Shown here piece by piece: positions 35,507 to 43,295 of a stretch of 64,000 nucleotides of DNA. The stretch is from Ideonella sp. (GTDB lineage Bacteria; Pseudomonadota; Gammaproteobacteria; Burkholderiales; Burkholderiaceae_C): positions 248,001 through 312,000 of the forward strand of contig JADKIA010000008.1 in NCBI GenBank assembly GCA_016721465.1, given 5' to 3'. Position 1 is the stretch's first letter. Each line of letters starts with the position of its first letter. The notes below the pieces were generated by a model. The model was not told the DNA's origin. It searched no databases and saw nothing but the letters and a program-made list of their open reading frames with translations. A program made the position numbers and the translations under genes.

Positions 35507-36280
35507 TCAGGCGTGCAGCGACACGCGTGTGGCGAAGGCGTCGATCAGGGCCGCCACCATGGTGGGCGCCGTGACGATGGGCACATGGCCAAGCCCAGGC
35601 AGGACCTGGAGCTCGGCGTGCGGCAGGAGCTCAGCCAGCAAGCGCGAACTCTGCGGCGGCACGATGCGGTCGTCTGCCCCATGGATCAGCAGCGTGGGCA
35701 GCGTGAGGTGGCGAAGCGTGTCGGTCGACGCGATCTGTTCGCGGCTGCGCAGCAGGTCCACGGCATCGTCGACGCTGGAACGCATCAACACCTGCTGGCC
35801 CCAGCGTCTGAGCTCGACGCTGTGTGTCTCGGGCAGGCTGTTGTCGATGAAGCTGCGCAGCGCGCTGGCCTGATCGCGCCGCAGGCTGGCGATGAACGGA
35901 TCGGAAGCGCCCGGTTCGGTGCGTTGCCATGCCGCACCGACCAGCACCTGTGCCACGAAGCGGCGCGGCGCGCGCTGCACCGCGAGCAGGGCCGCTGCCG
36001 CGCCGCTGGATTCGGCGGCGAGTACACAGGGGCCCACGTTCATCGCATCGGCCACCGCGAGCAGGTCGTTGGCCATGTCGTCCACCGTGATTGGGCCGCT
36101 GCGCGTGCTGGCCCCGGCGCCGCGGTGGTCGACGCTGATGCAGCGCCAATGCGCCAGGTGCCCGAACAGCGGGTGCCAGATCTCGCCTCCGGCGGTCCAG
36201 CCCCCCACCGCCAGAAGGGTCAGTGGGCCTTGGCCGAAACTCAGGGCATGCAGCTGTGCGCCGGGACGTTGGATGAACAT
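35507..36280 (-). CDS. Alpha/beta hydrolase
   Basis: 257 aa. Oxyanion segment VGGWTAGGEIW, DHRGAGAST, nucleophile region AAESSGAAAA, acid in HGADDRIVPP and histidine in LGHVPI. The elbow AESSG differs from the common G-x-S-x-G by lacking its first glycine. Similar to 3-oxoadipate enol-lactonase-like hydrolases; substrate unknown. Lies 96 bases downstream of the hydrolase-LuxR fusion gene on the same strand. The 235 bases between this stop and the FAD oxidase start hold nothing recognisable. Confidence 0.88.
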   Translation of the reverse strand: MFIQRPGAQLHALSFGQGPLTLLAVGGWTAGGEIWHPLFGHLAHWRCISVDHRGAGASTRSGPITVDDMANDLLAVADAMNVGPCVLAAESSGAAAALLAVQRAPRRFVAQVLVGAAWQRTEPGASDPFIASLRRDQASALRSFIDNSLPETHSVELRRWGQQVLMRSSVDDAVDLLRSREQIASTDTLRHLTLPTLLIHGADDRIVPPQSSRLLAELLPHAELQVLPGLGHVPIVTAPTMVAALIDAFATRVSLHA

Positions 36281-36376
36281 GGCGGGCTTTCGGAGTCGGG
36301 GGTGAAGGCATTGCACCGCCGCACCCATGTCGTGGCCACGGGACAGGTGTCCCGAATGGGCCCTGGCAGTCCCGGA

Positions 36377-37441
36377 CTACAAGCCCATGTCCCGTGCCTT
36401 CACGACGGCCATGGCGCGACCTTCCACGCCGAGTTTGGTGTACAGGGCCGACAGCATGTTGCGCACGGTCTTGTCGGCGATGCCGAGCCGAGCCGCCATC
36501 TGCAGATTGTCCAGACCCTGCCCAACCAGGGCAGCGAGTTGGCGCTCGCGAGGCGTCAGTTGCGGGGGCGCCGCACCCTGCGCGATGAACTCGGTGATGA
36601 CCTGGCACAGCCGCTCAAGCGCCGCCTCGGGCTGCGCAGGAATGTGGTTGCGCGAACGCAAGGCTTCGAAGCGGGCATTTGGAATGCTGGCGGCCAACTC
36701 GTGCCCCAAGGCCAGAGGAACGGCCAGGTCACCTTCACAATGCAGCACCAGCGTGGGCACGCGCAATGACCCGGCCAGTGGCCGCACGTCCAGCTCAGAG
36801 CGTGCGCGAAGAATGGCCGCGGCGCGCATGCCGTTGCAGCTCATGCGCTGGTGTTCATTGAACGAGGCCAATTGCTCGGGCGTGCCATCGGGCATGAAGC
36901 GGCTGGTGAACATGTGCTGCACGCCGGCGTCCTTGCGGCCCCAGCCCAGTTCGATGAGTTTGAGCTGCGCCTCATGAAAGGCGAGCGCTTCGGGGGAAGG
37001 GTTGCGATGCAGCAGGCCGTGGGTGTAGCCGGCCAACAGCACCAGGTGCGAGACCCGCTCCGGGTGGCGTGCTGCATAGGCCACCGCCGCGCCGGCGCCG
37101 CCCGAGATACCCAGCAAGGCAAAACGTTCTGCGCCACGGGCCTGAGCGACGACCTCCAGCTCTTCCACCGACGCGTCAAGGCCGAGCGACACGTCGTCCG
37201 CGGTGGACAGCCCGCAACCGCGCTCGTCGTAGCGCACCAACTCCAGCCGGTGTCCGAGCCGCTCGATCAGCGGCTTCCACAGAGGCGAAAGGAGGTCATG
37301 TTCGACATGCGTCATCCAGTGGGCCACACGCAGCAGTACCGGGGCGCCCAAGCGGCCGCTGCGCGCCCAGGCAATGCGCGCACCCGAGGGCAGGTGGGTG
37401 AAGCGCAGCTCGTGGGTCAGCGGACGGGCGGGCGACGACAT
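36377..37441 (-). CDS. Alpha/beta hydrolase fused to a LuxR-type HTH
   Basis: 354 aa. Residues about 10-280 form an alpha/beta hydrolase (YDERGCGLST, nucleophile elbow GISGGAG, acid in HCEGDLAVP, histidine candidate SRNHIP), and residues about 290-354 a GerE helix-turn-helix (LTPRERQLAALVGQGLDN, then IADKTVRNMLSALYTKLGV). The hydrolase part probably acts as a sensor for a small ester or lactone, with the HTH as output. The gene is next to a plain alpha/beta hydrolase gene, a likely regulated target. Confidence 0.9.
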   Translation of the reverse strand: MSSPARPLTHELRFTHLPSGARIAWARSGRLGAPVLLRVAHWMTHVEHDLLSPLWKPLIERLGHRLELVRYDERGCGLSTADDVSLGLDASVEELEVVAQARGAERFALLGISGGAGAAVAYAARHPERVSHLVLLAGYTHGLLHRNPSPEALAFHEAQLKLIELGWGRKDAGVQHMFTSRFMPDGTPEQLASFNEHQRMSCNGMRAAAILRARSELDVRPLAGSLRVPTLVLHCEGDLAVPLALGHELAASIPNARFEALRSRNHIPAQPEAALERLCQVITEFIAQGAAPPQLTPRERQLAALVGQGLDNLQMAARLGIADKTVRNMLSALYTKLGVEGRAMAVVKARDMGL

Positions 37442-37521
37442 TCGCCCATGGTAGTGGACCGGTCGTTGACAGCGAAGGCATCCGTGCGGCGGTTTGACGA
37501 CACTGCCGGTAGCATCACCCC

Positions 37522-38094
37522 ATGAGCAATCGATTGACGCAAATCGCCACGCGCACTGGCGACGACGGCACCACCGGCCTGGGCGACGGCACCCGGGTGT
37601 CCAAGGACGCGCTGCGCGTTCAGGCCATGGGCGATGTGGACGAACTCAACTCCGGGCTGGGGGTGTTGCTGTGCGAGCCCTTGCCCGGTGGCGTGCGCGA
37701 CCTGCTGGTGGTGATCCAGCACGAGCTGTTCAACCTGGGTGGCGAGCTCTCGATCCCGGGCTACGAATTGCTCAAACCCGAGGCGGTGGCGCAGCTCGAT
37801 GAGGCCCTGGCGCTGCACAACGCCACGCTGCCGCGCCTGGCCGAGTTCATCCTGCCGGCGGGTACGCGCAGCGCCGCGCTGGCCCATGTGAGCCGCACTG
37901 TGGCGCGGCGCGCCGAGCGTGCGGTGGTGGCGCTGGCCGCGCAGGAGACGGTGAACGAGGCTCCGCGGCAATACCTCAACCGCCTGTCCGACCTGCTGTT
38001 CGTGCTGGCGCGCGTGCTCAACCGTGCCAACCTGGATGGGCTGGGCGGCGACGATGTGTACTGGCGCAGCGAGAAGCTGGCGCGCGGCGCCTGA
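37522..38094 (+). CDS. Cob(I)alamin adenosyltransferase, PduO type
   Basis: 190 aa. N-terminal TRTGDDGTTGLGDGTRVSKD (cut here to 20) is the ATP-binding motif, followed by GDVDELNSGLG and the conserved RRAERAVVAL and YLNRLSDLLFVLAR helices. It adds the 5'-deoxyadenosyl group to cob(I)alamin. No other cobalamin gene is nearby. ATG 37522 is the family start. Confidence 0.96.
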   Translation: MSNRLTQIATRTGDDGTTGLGDGTRVSKDALRVQAMGDVDELNSGLGVLLCEPLPGGVRDLLVVIQHELFNLGGELSIPGYELLKPEAVAQLDEALALHNATLPRLAEFILPAGTRSAALAHVSRTVARRAERAVVALAAQETVNEAPRQYLNRLSDLLFVLARVLNRANLDGLGGDDVYWRSEKLARGA

Positions 38095-38106
38095 TTCGAC
38101 GCCGGA

Positions 38107-38421
38107 TCAGAAGCTGACGCGGCCGGCTTCCAGGTCCACACGCACCACCGACTTGCCCGTGGCGGCCACGGCGGCCTGGGCAAAGCCGTGGCGGAACTCG
38201 GCGTCATCCGCAAAGCGCTTGGCGCCGGCGGCTTCGGCAATGGCCATCAATTTGTCGCCGGTCAGCACCTTGCCGCTGGCGCGCAACGGCTCGCACTCGT
38301 TGGCGATGAACTGGTCGTCCAGCCAGCGGCGCGCTTCCGCGTTGCTCATGCCTTCGCTGGCACTCAGCGGCACCACCGTTTCCTGGTCGGCGCTGAAGCG
38401 GATGAAGACTTCCTTCTGCAT
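38107..38421 (-). CDS. Uncharacterised small protein
   Basis: 104 aa. MQKEVFIRFSADQETVVPL start; remainder is mixed helix and strand with no cysteine, no signal and no membrane segment. GGAGAACC lies upstream of ATG 38421. Convergent with the adenosyltransferase gene, 12 bases apart. No family recognised. Confidence 0.75.
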   Translation of the reverse strand: MQKEVFIRFSADQETVVPLSASEGMSNAEARRWLDDQFIANECEPLRASGKVLTGDKLMAIAEAAGAKRFADDAEFRHGFAQAAVAATGKSVVRVDLEAGRVSF

Positions 38422-38537
38422 GTCGGTTCTCCTGAATGAGGCCTGAGTGAAGTGTGGCAGGTCTCGCGTGGTGCCGGTCTGTGCTCGATCAGAGCGCTGG
38501 CGCATTGCTCCAAGGGCCGTGCGCCGGCCTGGCTTGG

Positions 38538-39677
38538 TCAGGCCGCGCGCCGCGCCTTCACCGCATCGCTCAGGACCTGCAGCACGGTGAGCGAATCGTC
38601 CCAGCCGATGCAGGCGTCAGTGATGCTCTGCCCGGCCACGAGCTTGGTCGGGTCATCCTTGCCGGGGCTGAACTTCTGTGCCCCGCCCACCAGGTGGCTT
38701 TCCACCATCACGCCAAAGATGTCGCGGCTGCCGGCGGCCAACTGCGCCGCGATGTCGCGCGCCACCACCACTTGCCGCTCATGTTGCTTGCTGCTGTTGG
38801 CGTGGCTGCAGTCGATCATCAACGGGCGCGGCAGTTTGGCGGCTTCCAGCTCCTTGCAGGCAGCGGCCACGCCGGCGGCGTCGTAGTTGGGCGCCTTGCC
38901 GCCGCGCAGGATCACATGGCAATCGGTGTTGCCGTTGGTCTGCACGATGGCCACCTGGCCGTTCTTGTGCACCGACAGGAAATGGTGCGGCCGCGAGGCG
39001 GCCTGGATCGCGTCGGTGGCGATCTTCAGGTTGCCGTCGGTGCCGTTCTTGAACCCGACCGGCGCGGACAGCCCCGAAGCCAGCTCGCGGTGCACCTGAC
39101 TCTCGGTGGTGCGCGCACCGATGGCGCCCCAGCTGATCAGGTCGGCGATGTATTGCGGGCTGATCACGTCGAGAAACTCGCTGCCGGCGGGCATGCCCAG
39201 GCGGTTGATGTCCACCAGCAACTGGCGCGCGATGCGCAGGCCCTCGTGGATGCGGTAGGTCTCGTCCAGGTAAGGGTCGTTGATCAGGCCCTTCCAGCCG
39301 ACCGTGGTGCGCGGCTTCTCGAAGTAGACGCGCATCACGATCTCGAGAGTGTCCGCGTATTTATCGCGTTGCTCCTTGAGGCGGCGGGCATAGGTGAGGG
39401 CCGCATCGGGATCGTGGATCGAACACGGGCCGATCACCACCAACAGCCGGTCGTCCCTGCCAGTCATGATGTTGCGCACGGCCGAGCGCGTTTGGCCCAC
39501 CAGCTTTTCCACCGGCGTGCCGGCGATCGGGAAGAAGCGGATCAGGTGCTCCGGCGGCGGCAGCGGCGTGACTTCCTTGATGCGCTGGTCGTCGGTCTGG
39601 CTGGTCTTCTCGCTCAGCGAGTAGCTGCGGGCCCCGTCGACCGACGGGGGTGCAGCGCTGGGGGACTTGGGGGCCAT
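38538..39677 (-). CDS. aroG: 3-deoxy-7-phosphoheptulonate (DAHP) synthase, class I
   Basis: 379 aa, a type Ia enzyme. GPCSIHDPDAAL, the metal-binding cysteine in this motif, MRVYFEKPRTTVGWKGL, and GNTDCHVILRGG, DCSHANSSKQ match. It joins phosphoenolpyruvate and erythrose 4-phosphate, the first step toward Phe, Tyr and Trp. Its extended N-terminus before LLVVIGPCS is typical of feedback-regulated forms. Preceded by a leader peptide and terminator (39724-39850), so expression is likely set by attenuation. The symbol could equally be aroF or aroH. Confidence 0.95.
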   Translation of the reverse strand: MAPKSPSAAPPSVDGARSYSLSEKTSQTDDQRIKEVTPLPPPEHLIRFFPIAGTPVEKLVGQTRSAVRNIMTGRDDRLLVVIGPCSIHDPDAALTYARRLKEQRDKYADTLEIVMRVYFEKPRTTVGWKGLINDPYLDETYRIHEGLRIARQLLVDINRLGMPAGSEFLDVISPQYIADLISWGAIGARTTESQVHRELASGLSAPVGFKNGTDGNLKIATDAIQAASRPHHFLSVHKNGQVAIVQTNGNTDCHVILRGGKAPNYDAAGVAAACKELEAAKLPRPLMIDCSHANSSKQHERQVVVARDIAAQLAAGSRDIFGVMVESHLVGGAQKFSPGKDDPTKLVAGQSITDACIGWDDSLTVLQVLSDAVKARRAA

Positions 39678-39723
39678 GGAGTGCTCCTGGGATGGGCGTG
39701 TGACGTTAGGGCGGGTGCGGACG

Positions 39724-39752
39724 AAAAAAAACCGCCGGGGCTGCCGGCGGTT
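39724..39752 (-). terminator. Attenuator terminator in the aroG leader
   Basis: On the minus strand, a perfect 9 bp stem AACCGCCGG / CCGGCGGTT with loop CAGCC is followed by a run of at least six further T. It lies 47 bases before the aroG start and 20 bases after the leader-peptide stop, so it would cut off transcription before aroG. Confidence 0.9.
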
Positions 39753-39801
39753 GGTTGTGCTTGAAGTTCGCTTTACGCGCGCTTGCATCTCCAGCCGCCG
39801 G
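39744..39801 (-). promoter_or_regulatory. Antiterminator arms of the aroG attenuator
   Basis: The leader segment CCGGCGGCTGG (minus strand, 39801-39791) pairs with CCAACCGCCGG (39754-39744) at 10 of 11 positions. The second strand contains the 5' arm of the terminator, so the two structures exclude each other. The first strand lies within leader codons 17-20, where a ribosome that finishes the leader would cover it. Confidence 0.75.
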
Positions 39802-39850
39802 TGAGGGGCGAGATCCAAAAATACGCAAAGAAGAACGACGCTGCACGCAT
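39773..39850 (-). CDS. Aromatic-rich leader peptide of aroG
   Basis: 25 codons plus TAA, starting MRAAS. Residues 6-12 read FFFAYFW and there is a further Trp at residue 20; seven of 25 residues are Phe, Tyr or Trp. This is the arrangement of a classical attenuation leader, where ribosome stalling at scarce aromatic tRNAs favours the antiterminator. There is no visible Shine-Dalgarno; a weak extended -10 (TGCTAGCAT) just upstream would make the RNA nearly leaderless. The ATG is 28 bases after the ilvA stop. Confidence 0.8.
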   Translation of the reverse strand: MRAASFFFAYFWISPLTGGWRCKRA

Positions 39851-39877
39851 GGGGCGCGATGCTAGCACAGCAAGGTT

Positions 39878-41104
39878 TCAATAGGCTTTGGCCTCGAAGC
39901 CGGCCTGCTGCAGTTGCGCCAGCACATCGTGCACATGCGCCAGGTTGCGCGTCTGCAGCACCAGCTCGACCTCCACGTTTTGCGCCGACAGGTTCGAGAA
40001 CGCGCGCTGGTGGTGGACCTCGTCGATGTTGGCGCCGGCCTGGGCCACGACGGCGGTGATGCGCGTTAGCACGCCGGGCGTGTCGCGGGCGCCGACCCGG
40101 ATGCGGGCCAGCCGCCCCGCCCGCACCATGCCGCGGCCAATGATGGACGACAGCAGCATCGGATCGATGTTGCCGCCACACAGCACCAGGCCCACGGTGC
40201 GGCCGGCAAAGCGCGCCGGGTCCTTCAGCAGCGCGGCCAGCCCGGCCGCGCCGGCACCTTCGACCAGTGTCTTCTCGATCTCGAGCAGCATCACGATGGC
40301 CTGCTCGATGTCGCCTTCGTCCACCAGCACCAGGTCGTCCACCCGCTCGGCGATCAGGCGGCGCGTGATCGCGCCGGGCTGTCCCACGGCAATGCCCTCG
40401 GCGATGGTGCTGCTGCCTTGGGGGTGGTGCGTGCCCTTCACGGCATTGACCATGGCCGGGAAATGCGAGGTCTGCACGCCGATGATCTCGATCGTCGGCT
40501 TCAAGGCGCGCACAGCGGTGGCGATGCCACTGATCAGGCCCCCACCACCCACGGCAATCACCAGGGTGTCCAGCATGGGTTGCGCGCGCAACATCTCCAG
40601 TGCGATGGTGCCCTGGCCGGCGATCACCGACGGATCATCGAAGGGGTGCACGAAGCTCAGGCCCTGTTGCTCGGCCAGCATCAGCGCGTGGTCGCGCGCG
40701 GCATCGAAGTTGTCGCCGTGCAGAACCACCTCGGCCGCGAAACCGCGTGTGCGTTCCACCTTCACCATCGGGGTGGTGATCGGCATCACGATCACCGCGC
40801 GCAGACCCAGGCGCTGCGCATGGTGCGCCACGCCCTGGGCGTGGTTGCCGGCAGATGCGGCGATCACGCCACGAAGGGTTTCGCCGCGCGCCATGGCGTC
40901 TTCGGTCAAGGCCAGCAACTTGTTCAGCGCACCCCGCTCCTTGAACGACGCGGTGAACTGCAGGTTCTCGAACTTCAGGAACACCCGCGCACCAGTCAGC
41001 TGCGACAGCGTCTTTGACTCGACGCAGGGCGTGTCCAGCACTTGCCCGTCGAGCCGCCGGGCGGCGGCCTCGATGTCGGCGAGGGTGACGTCCAGGGCCG
41101 TCAT
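39878..41104 (-). CDS. ilvA: Threonine ammonia-lyase, single ACT domain (IlvA-type)
   Basis: 408 aa. PLP lysine motif TASFKERGA, phosphate loop GGGGLISG, and an ACT domain in the last 80 residues (LARIRVGARDTPGVL). The single ACT domain and about 400-residue length match short biosynthetic or catabolic threonine dehydratases (TdcB-like with ACT) rather than the two-ACT E. coli IlvA. It converts threonine to 2-oxobutanoate and ammonia. Follows tldD on the minus strand with a triple-hairpin repeat between. Confidence 0.93.
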   Translation of the reverse strand: MTALDVTLADIEAAARRLDGQVLDTPCVESKTLSQLTGARVFLKFENLQFTASFKERGALNKLLALTEDAMARGETLRGVIAASAGNHAQGVAHHAQRLGLRAVIVMPITTPMVKVERTRGFAAEVVLHGDNFDAARDHALMLAEQQGLSFVHPFDDPSVIAGQGTIALEMLRAQPMLDTLVIAVGGGGLISGIATAVRALKPTIEIIGVQTSHFPAMVNAVKGTHHPQGSSTIAEGIAVGQPGAITRRLIAERVDDLVLVDEGDIEQAIVMLLEIEKTLVEGAGAAGLAALLKDPARFAGRTVGLVLCGGNIDPMLLSSIIGRGMVRAGRLARIRVGARDTPGVLTRITAVVAQAGANIDEVHHQRAFSNLSAQNVEVELVLQTRNLAHVHDVLAQLQQAGFEAKAY

Positions 41105-41146
41105 GGCCGCGTTGTGACCGCGCGCCCGTCACTGCGCCACCCAGCA

Positions 41147-41223
41147 GACGCCGTGGAACCGGCTTTGCCGGGCCACCGGAGTCGCCCCCTCGGGGGGGAA
41201 GCGCCGAAGGCGCTCCGGGGGGG
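41147..41223 (+). repeat. Copy 2 of the triple-hairpin repeat
   Basis: Stem 1 CCGGC/GCCGG with TTT loop, stem 2 CCCCCT/GGGGGG, stem 3 GCGCC-GAA-GGCGC, then a G tract. It fills the gap between tldD and ilvA. Confidence 0.88.
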
Positions 41224-41231
41224 CGCAAAGT

Positions 41232-42695
41232 TCATGCCGTGCCGCCCACGGTCAGGCCGTCGATGCGCAAGGTGGGCTGGCCCACACCCACCGGCACGCT
41301 CTGGCCTTCCTTGCCGCACACGCCCACACCGGTGTCCAGTGCCATGTCGTTGCCGATCATCTTCACCTGCTTGAGCGCGTCGGGGCCGTTGCCGATGATG
41401 GTGGCGCCTTTCACGGGGTACTGGATGCGTCCGTTCTCGACCCAGAAGGCCTCGCTGGCCGAGAACACGAACTTGCCACTGGTGATGTCCACCTGCCCGC
41501 CGCCAAAGTTGGTGGCGTACAGGCCGCGCTTCAGGCTGCCGACGATCTCGTCGCGCGTGCAGCCGCCGCTGAGCATGTAAGTGTTGGTCATGCGTGGCAT
41601 CGGCACGTTGGCATAGCTCTCGCGACGGCCATTGCCGGTGGGCGCCACGCCCATCAGGCGCGCGTTCATCGAGTCCTGGATATAGCCACGCAGGATGCCG
41701 TCCTCGATCAGCACATTGCGCTGCGAGGGGTTGCCCTCATCGTCCACATTGAGCGAACCGCGGCGGTCGGGCAGGGTGCCGTCGTCGAGCACGGTGACAC
41801 CCTTGGCCGCCACGCGCTGTCCGACGCGGCCAGAGAACGCCGACGAGCCCTTGCGGTTGAAGTCGCCCTCCAGTCCGTGGCCCACCGCCTCGTGCAGCAG
41901 CACGCCGGGCCAGCCCGGGCCCAGCACCACGGGCATCACGCCGGCCGGTGCGGGTCGGGCGTCGAGGTTGGTGAGCGCCGCGTTCACGGCCTGGTCCACG
42001 TATTCCGACAGCTGCGCATCCTGGAAGTAACCCAGGCCGAAGCGGCCGCCGCCACCGCCCGATCCCACCTCACGTCGACCGTTGGACTCGGCGATCACGG
42101 TGATTGACAGGCGCACCAGCGGGCGCACATCGGCCGCGCGCGTGCCATCGGCGCGGGCCACCAGCACCACGTCGAATTCGGCAGCCAGGCCCGCCATCAC
42201 CTGCACCACACGCGGGTCGCGCGAGCGGGCCATCTGCTCGATGCGCTCCAGCAGGGCCACCTTCTGCACGCTGTCCAGCGTGGCGATGGGGTCGGTGGTG
42301 CCATACAGGCGCCGGCTCTTGGCGGTCTGCGCTGCCTTGCCCACCTTCACGCGCCGGCTTTGCCCGGCGGCGGCAATGGTGCGCACGGTGCGGGCGGCGT
42401 CGAGCAGGGCTTCGAGCGAGATGTCGTCGGAGTAGGCGAACGCGGTCTTCTCGCCCGCCACCGCACGCACGCCCACGCCCTGGTCGATGCTGAAGCTGCC
42501 GCTCTTGACGATGCCCTCCTCCAGGCTCCAGCCCTCGTGGCGGGTGAGTTGGAAGTACAGGTCGGCGTCGTCGATGCGGTGTTCGCCGATCACGCCGAGT
42601 GCCTGCGCCAGCGAGGCTTCGGACAGATCGAACGGGGTGAGCAGGGCGGCTTGCGCCACGGCCAGGCGCTCGATCGTGGGTTCGCGCGAAATCAT
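41232..42695 (-). CDS. tldD: Metalloprotease TldD
   Basis: 487 aa. The zinc site HEAVGHGLEGD (H-E-x-x-x-H) with downstream VLIEDGILRGYIQDS and GYFQDAQLSEYVDQAV are family marks. TldD with TldE/PmbA cleaves unfolded peptides, and matures microcin and degrades CcdA antitoxin in E. coli; tldE is not in the window. The start at MISREPTIERL is used. Confidence 0.96.
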   Translation of the reverse strand: MISREPTIERLAVAQAALLTPFDLSEASLAQALGVIGEHRIDDADLYFQLTRHEGWSLEEGIVKSGSFSIDQGVGVRAVAGEKTAFAYSDDISLEALLDAARTVRTIAAAGQSRRVKVGKAAQTAKSRRLYGTTDPIATLDSVQKVALLERIEQMARSRDPRVVQVMAGLAAEFDVVLVARADGTRAADVRPLVRLSITVIAESNGRREVGSGGGGGRFGLGYFQDAQLSEYVDQAVNAALTNLDARPAPAGVMPVVLGPGWPGVLLHEAVGHGLEGDFNRKGSSAFSGRVGQRVAAKGVTVLDDGTLPDRRGSLNVDDEGNPSQRNVLIEDGILRGYIQDSMNARLMGVAPTGNGRRESYANVPMPRMTNTYMLSGGCTRDEIVGSLKRGLYATNFGGGQVDITSGKFVFSASEAFWVENGRIQYPVKGATIIGNGPDALKQVKMIGNDMALDTGVGVCGKEGQSVPVGVGQPTLRIDGLTVGGTA

Positions 42696-42914
42696 GGTCA
42701 GGCCTTTCGTTCCGATGGCTCTTGCCATGGTGGCCGCGATTGTAGGATCGGGTTTTGCGCGCGCTGGCGGCGGGGTCATCGCACCGAACCGTGACCGTTT
42801 GCGCTTCTTTACGGGAACTTCACGCGCCCTTGGTGCGCCAACCGGTCGACCCAACCGTTGGTACGGGGCAGCCTGCTTCAACCCCCACTTCAACCGATTC
42901 GCAAAGGACTTGCC

Positions 42915-43277
42915 ATGAACTCCAACGTCAAGACATTGATTGCCTCGATCGCCCTCGCTCTGGCGGGCACGGCCGCGATGGCGCAGCCGGCACCGGCGGC
43001 CTCGACGCCACGCATCGACCAGCGCCAGGCCAACCAGGAAAAGCGCATCGATCAGGGCGTGGCCTCTGGCCAGCTGAATCGGCGCGAAGCGCACCGATTG
43101 GAACGTGAGCAGCGCGCCATCAATCGCGCCGAAAACCGCGCCAAGGCCGACGGTGTCGTGACCGCGGGTGAACGTCGGCACCTGACCAAGATGCAGAACC
43201 GCTCGAGCCGCGACATCCATCGTCAGAAGCACGACGCCCAACATCGGCCGGGCGCCGCCAGCGCCGCCAAGCCCTGA
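42915..43277 (+). CDS. Exported small basic helical protein
   Basis: 120 aa. Signal peptide of about 25 residues ending AAMAQP, then a charged helical domain: RIDQRQANQEKRIDQGVASG and RREAHRLEREQRAINRAENRA, then a His-rich tail. The repeating Gln/Arg pattern resembles periplasmic CpxP/Zra-like helical hairpins in style, but no motif proves it. The 219 bases upstream hold no other gene. Confidence 0.8.
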   Translation: MNSNVKTLIASIALALAGTAAMAQPAPAASTPRIDQRQANQEKRIDQGVASGQLNRREAHRLEREQRAINRAENRAKADGVVTAGERRHLTKMQNRSSRDIHRQKHDAQHRPGAASAAKP

Positions 43278-43295
43278 GCCGTGCTTGAGGCTCAG
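43274..43295. terminator. Palindromic hairpin covering both convergent stop codons
   Basis: Perfect 7 bp arms CTGAGCC and GGCTCAG with an 8-base loop. The left arm holds the TGA of the small exported protein gene and the right arm the TGA of rsmI on the other strand. No T run, so it may act as a weak bidirectional terminator. Confidence 0.35.
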
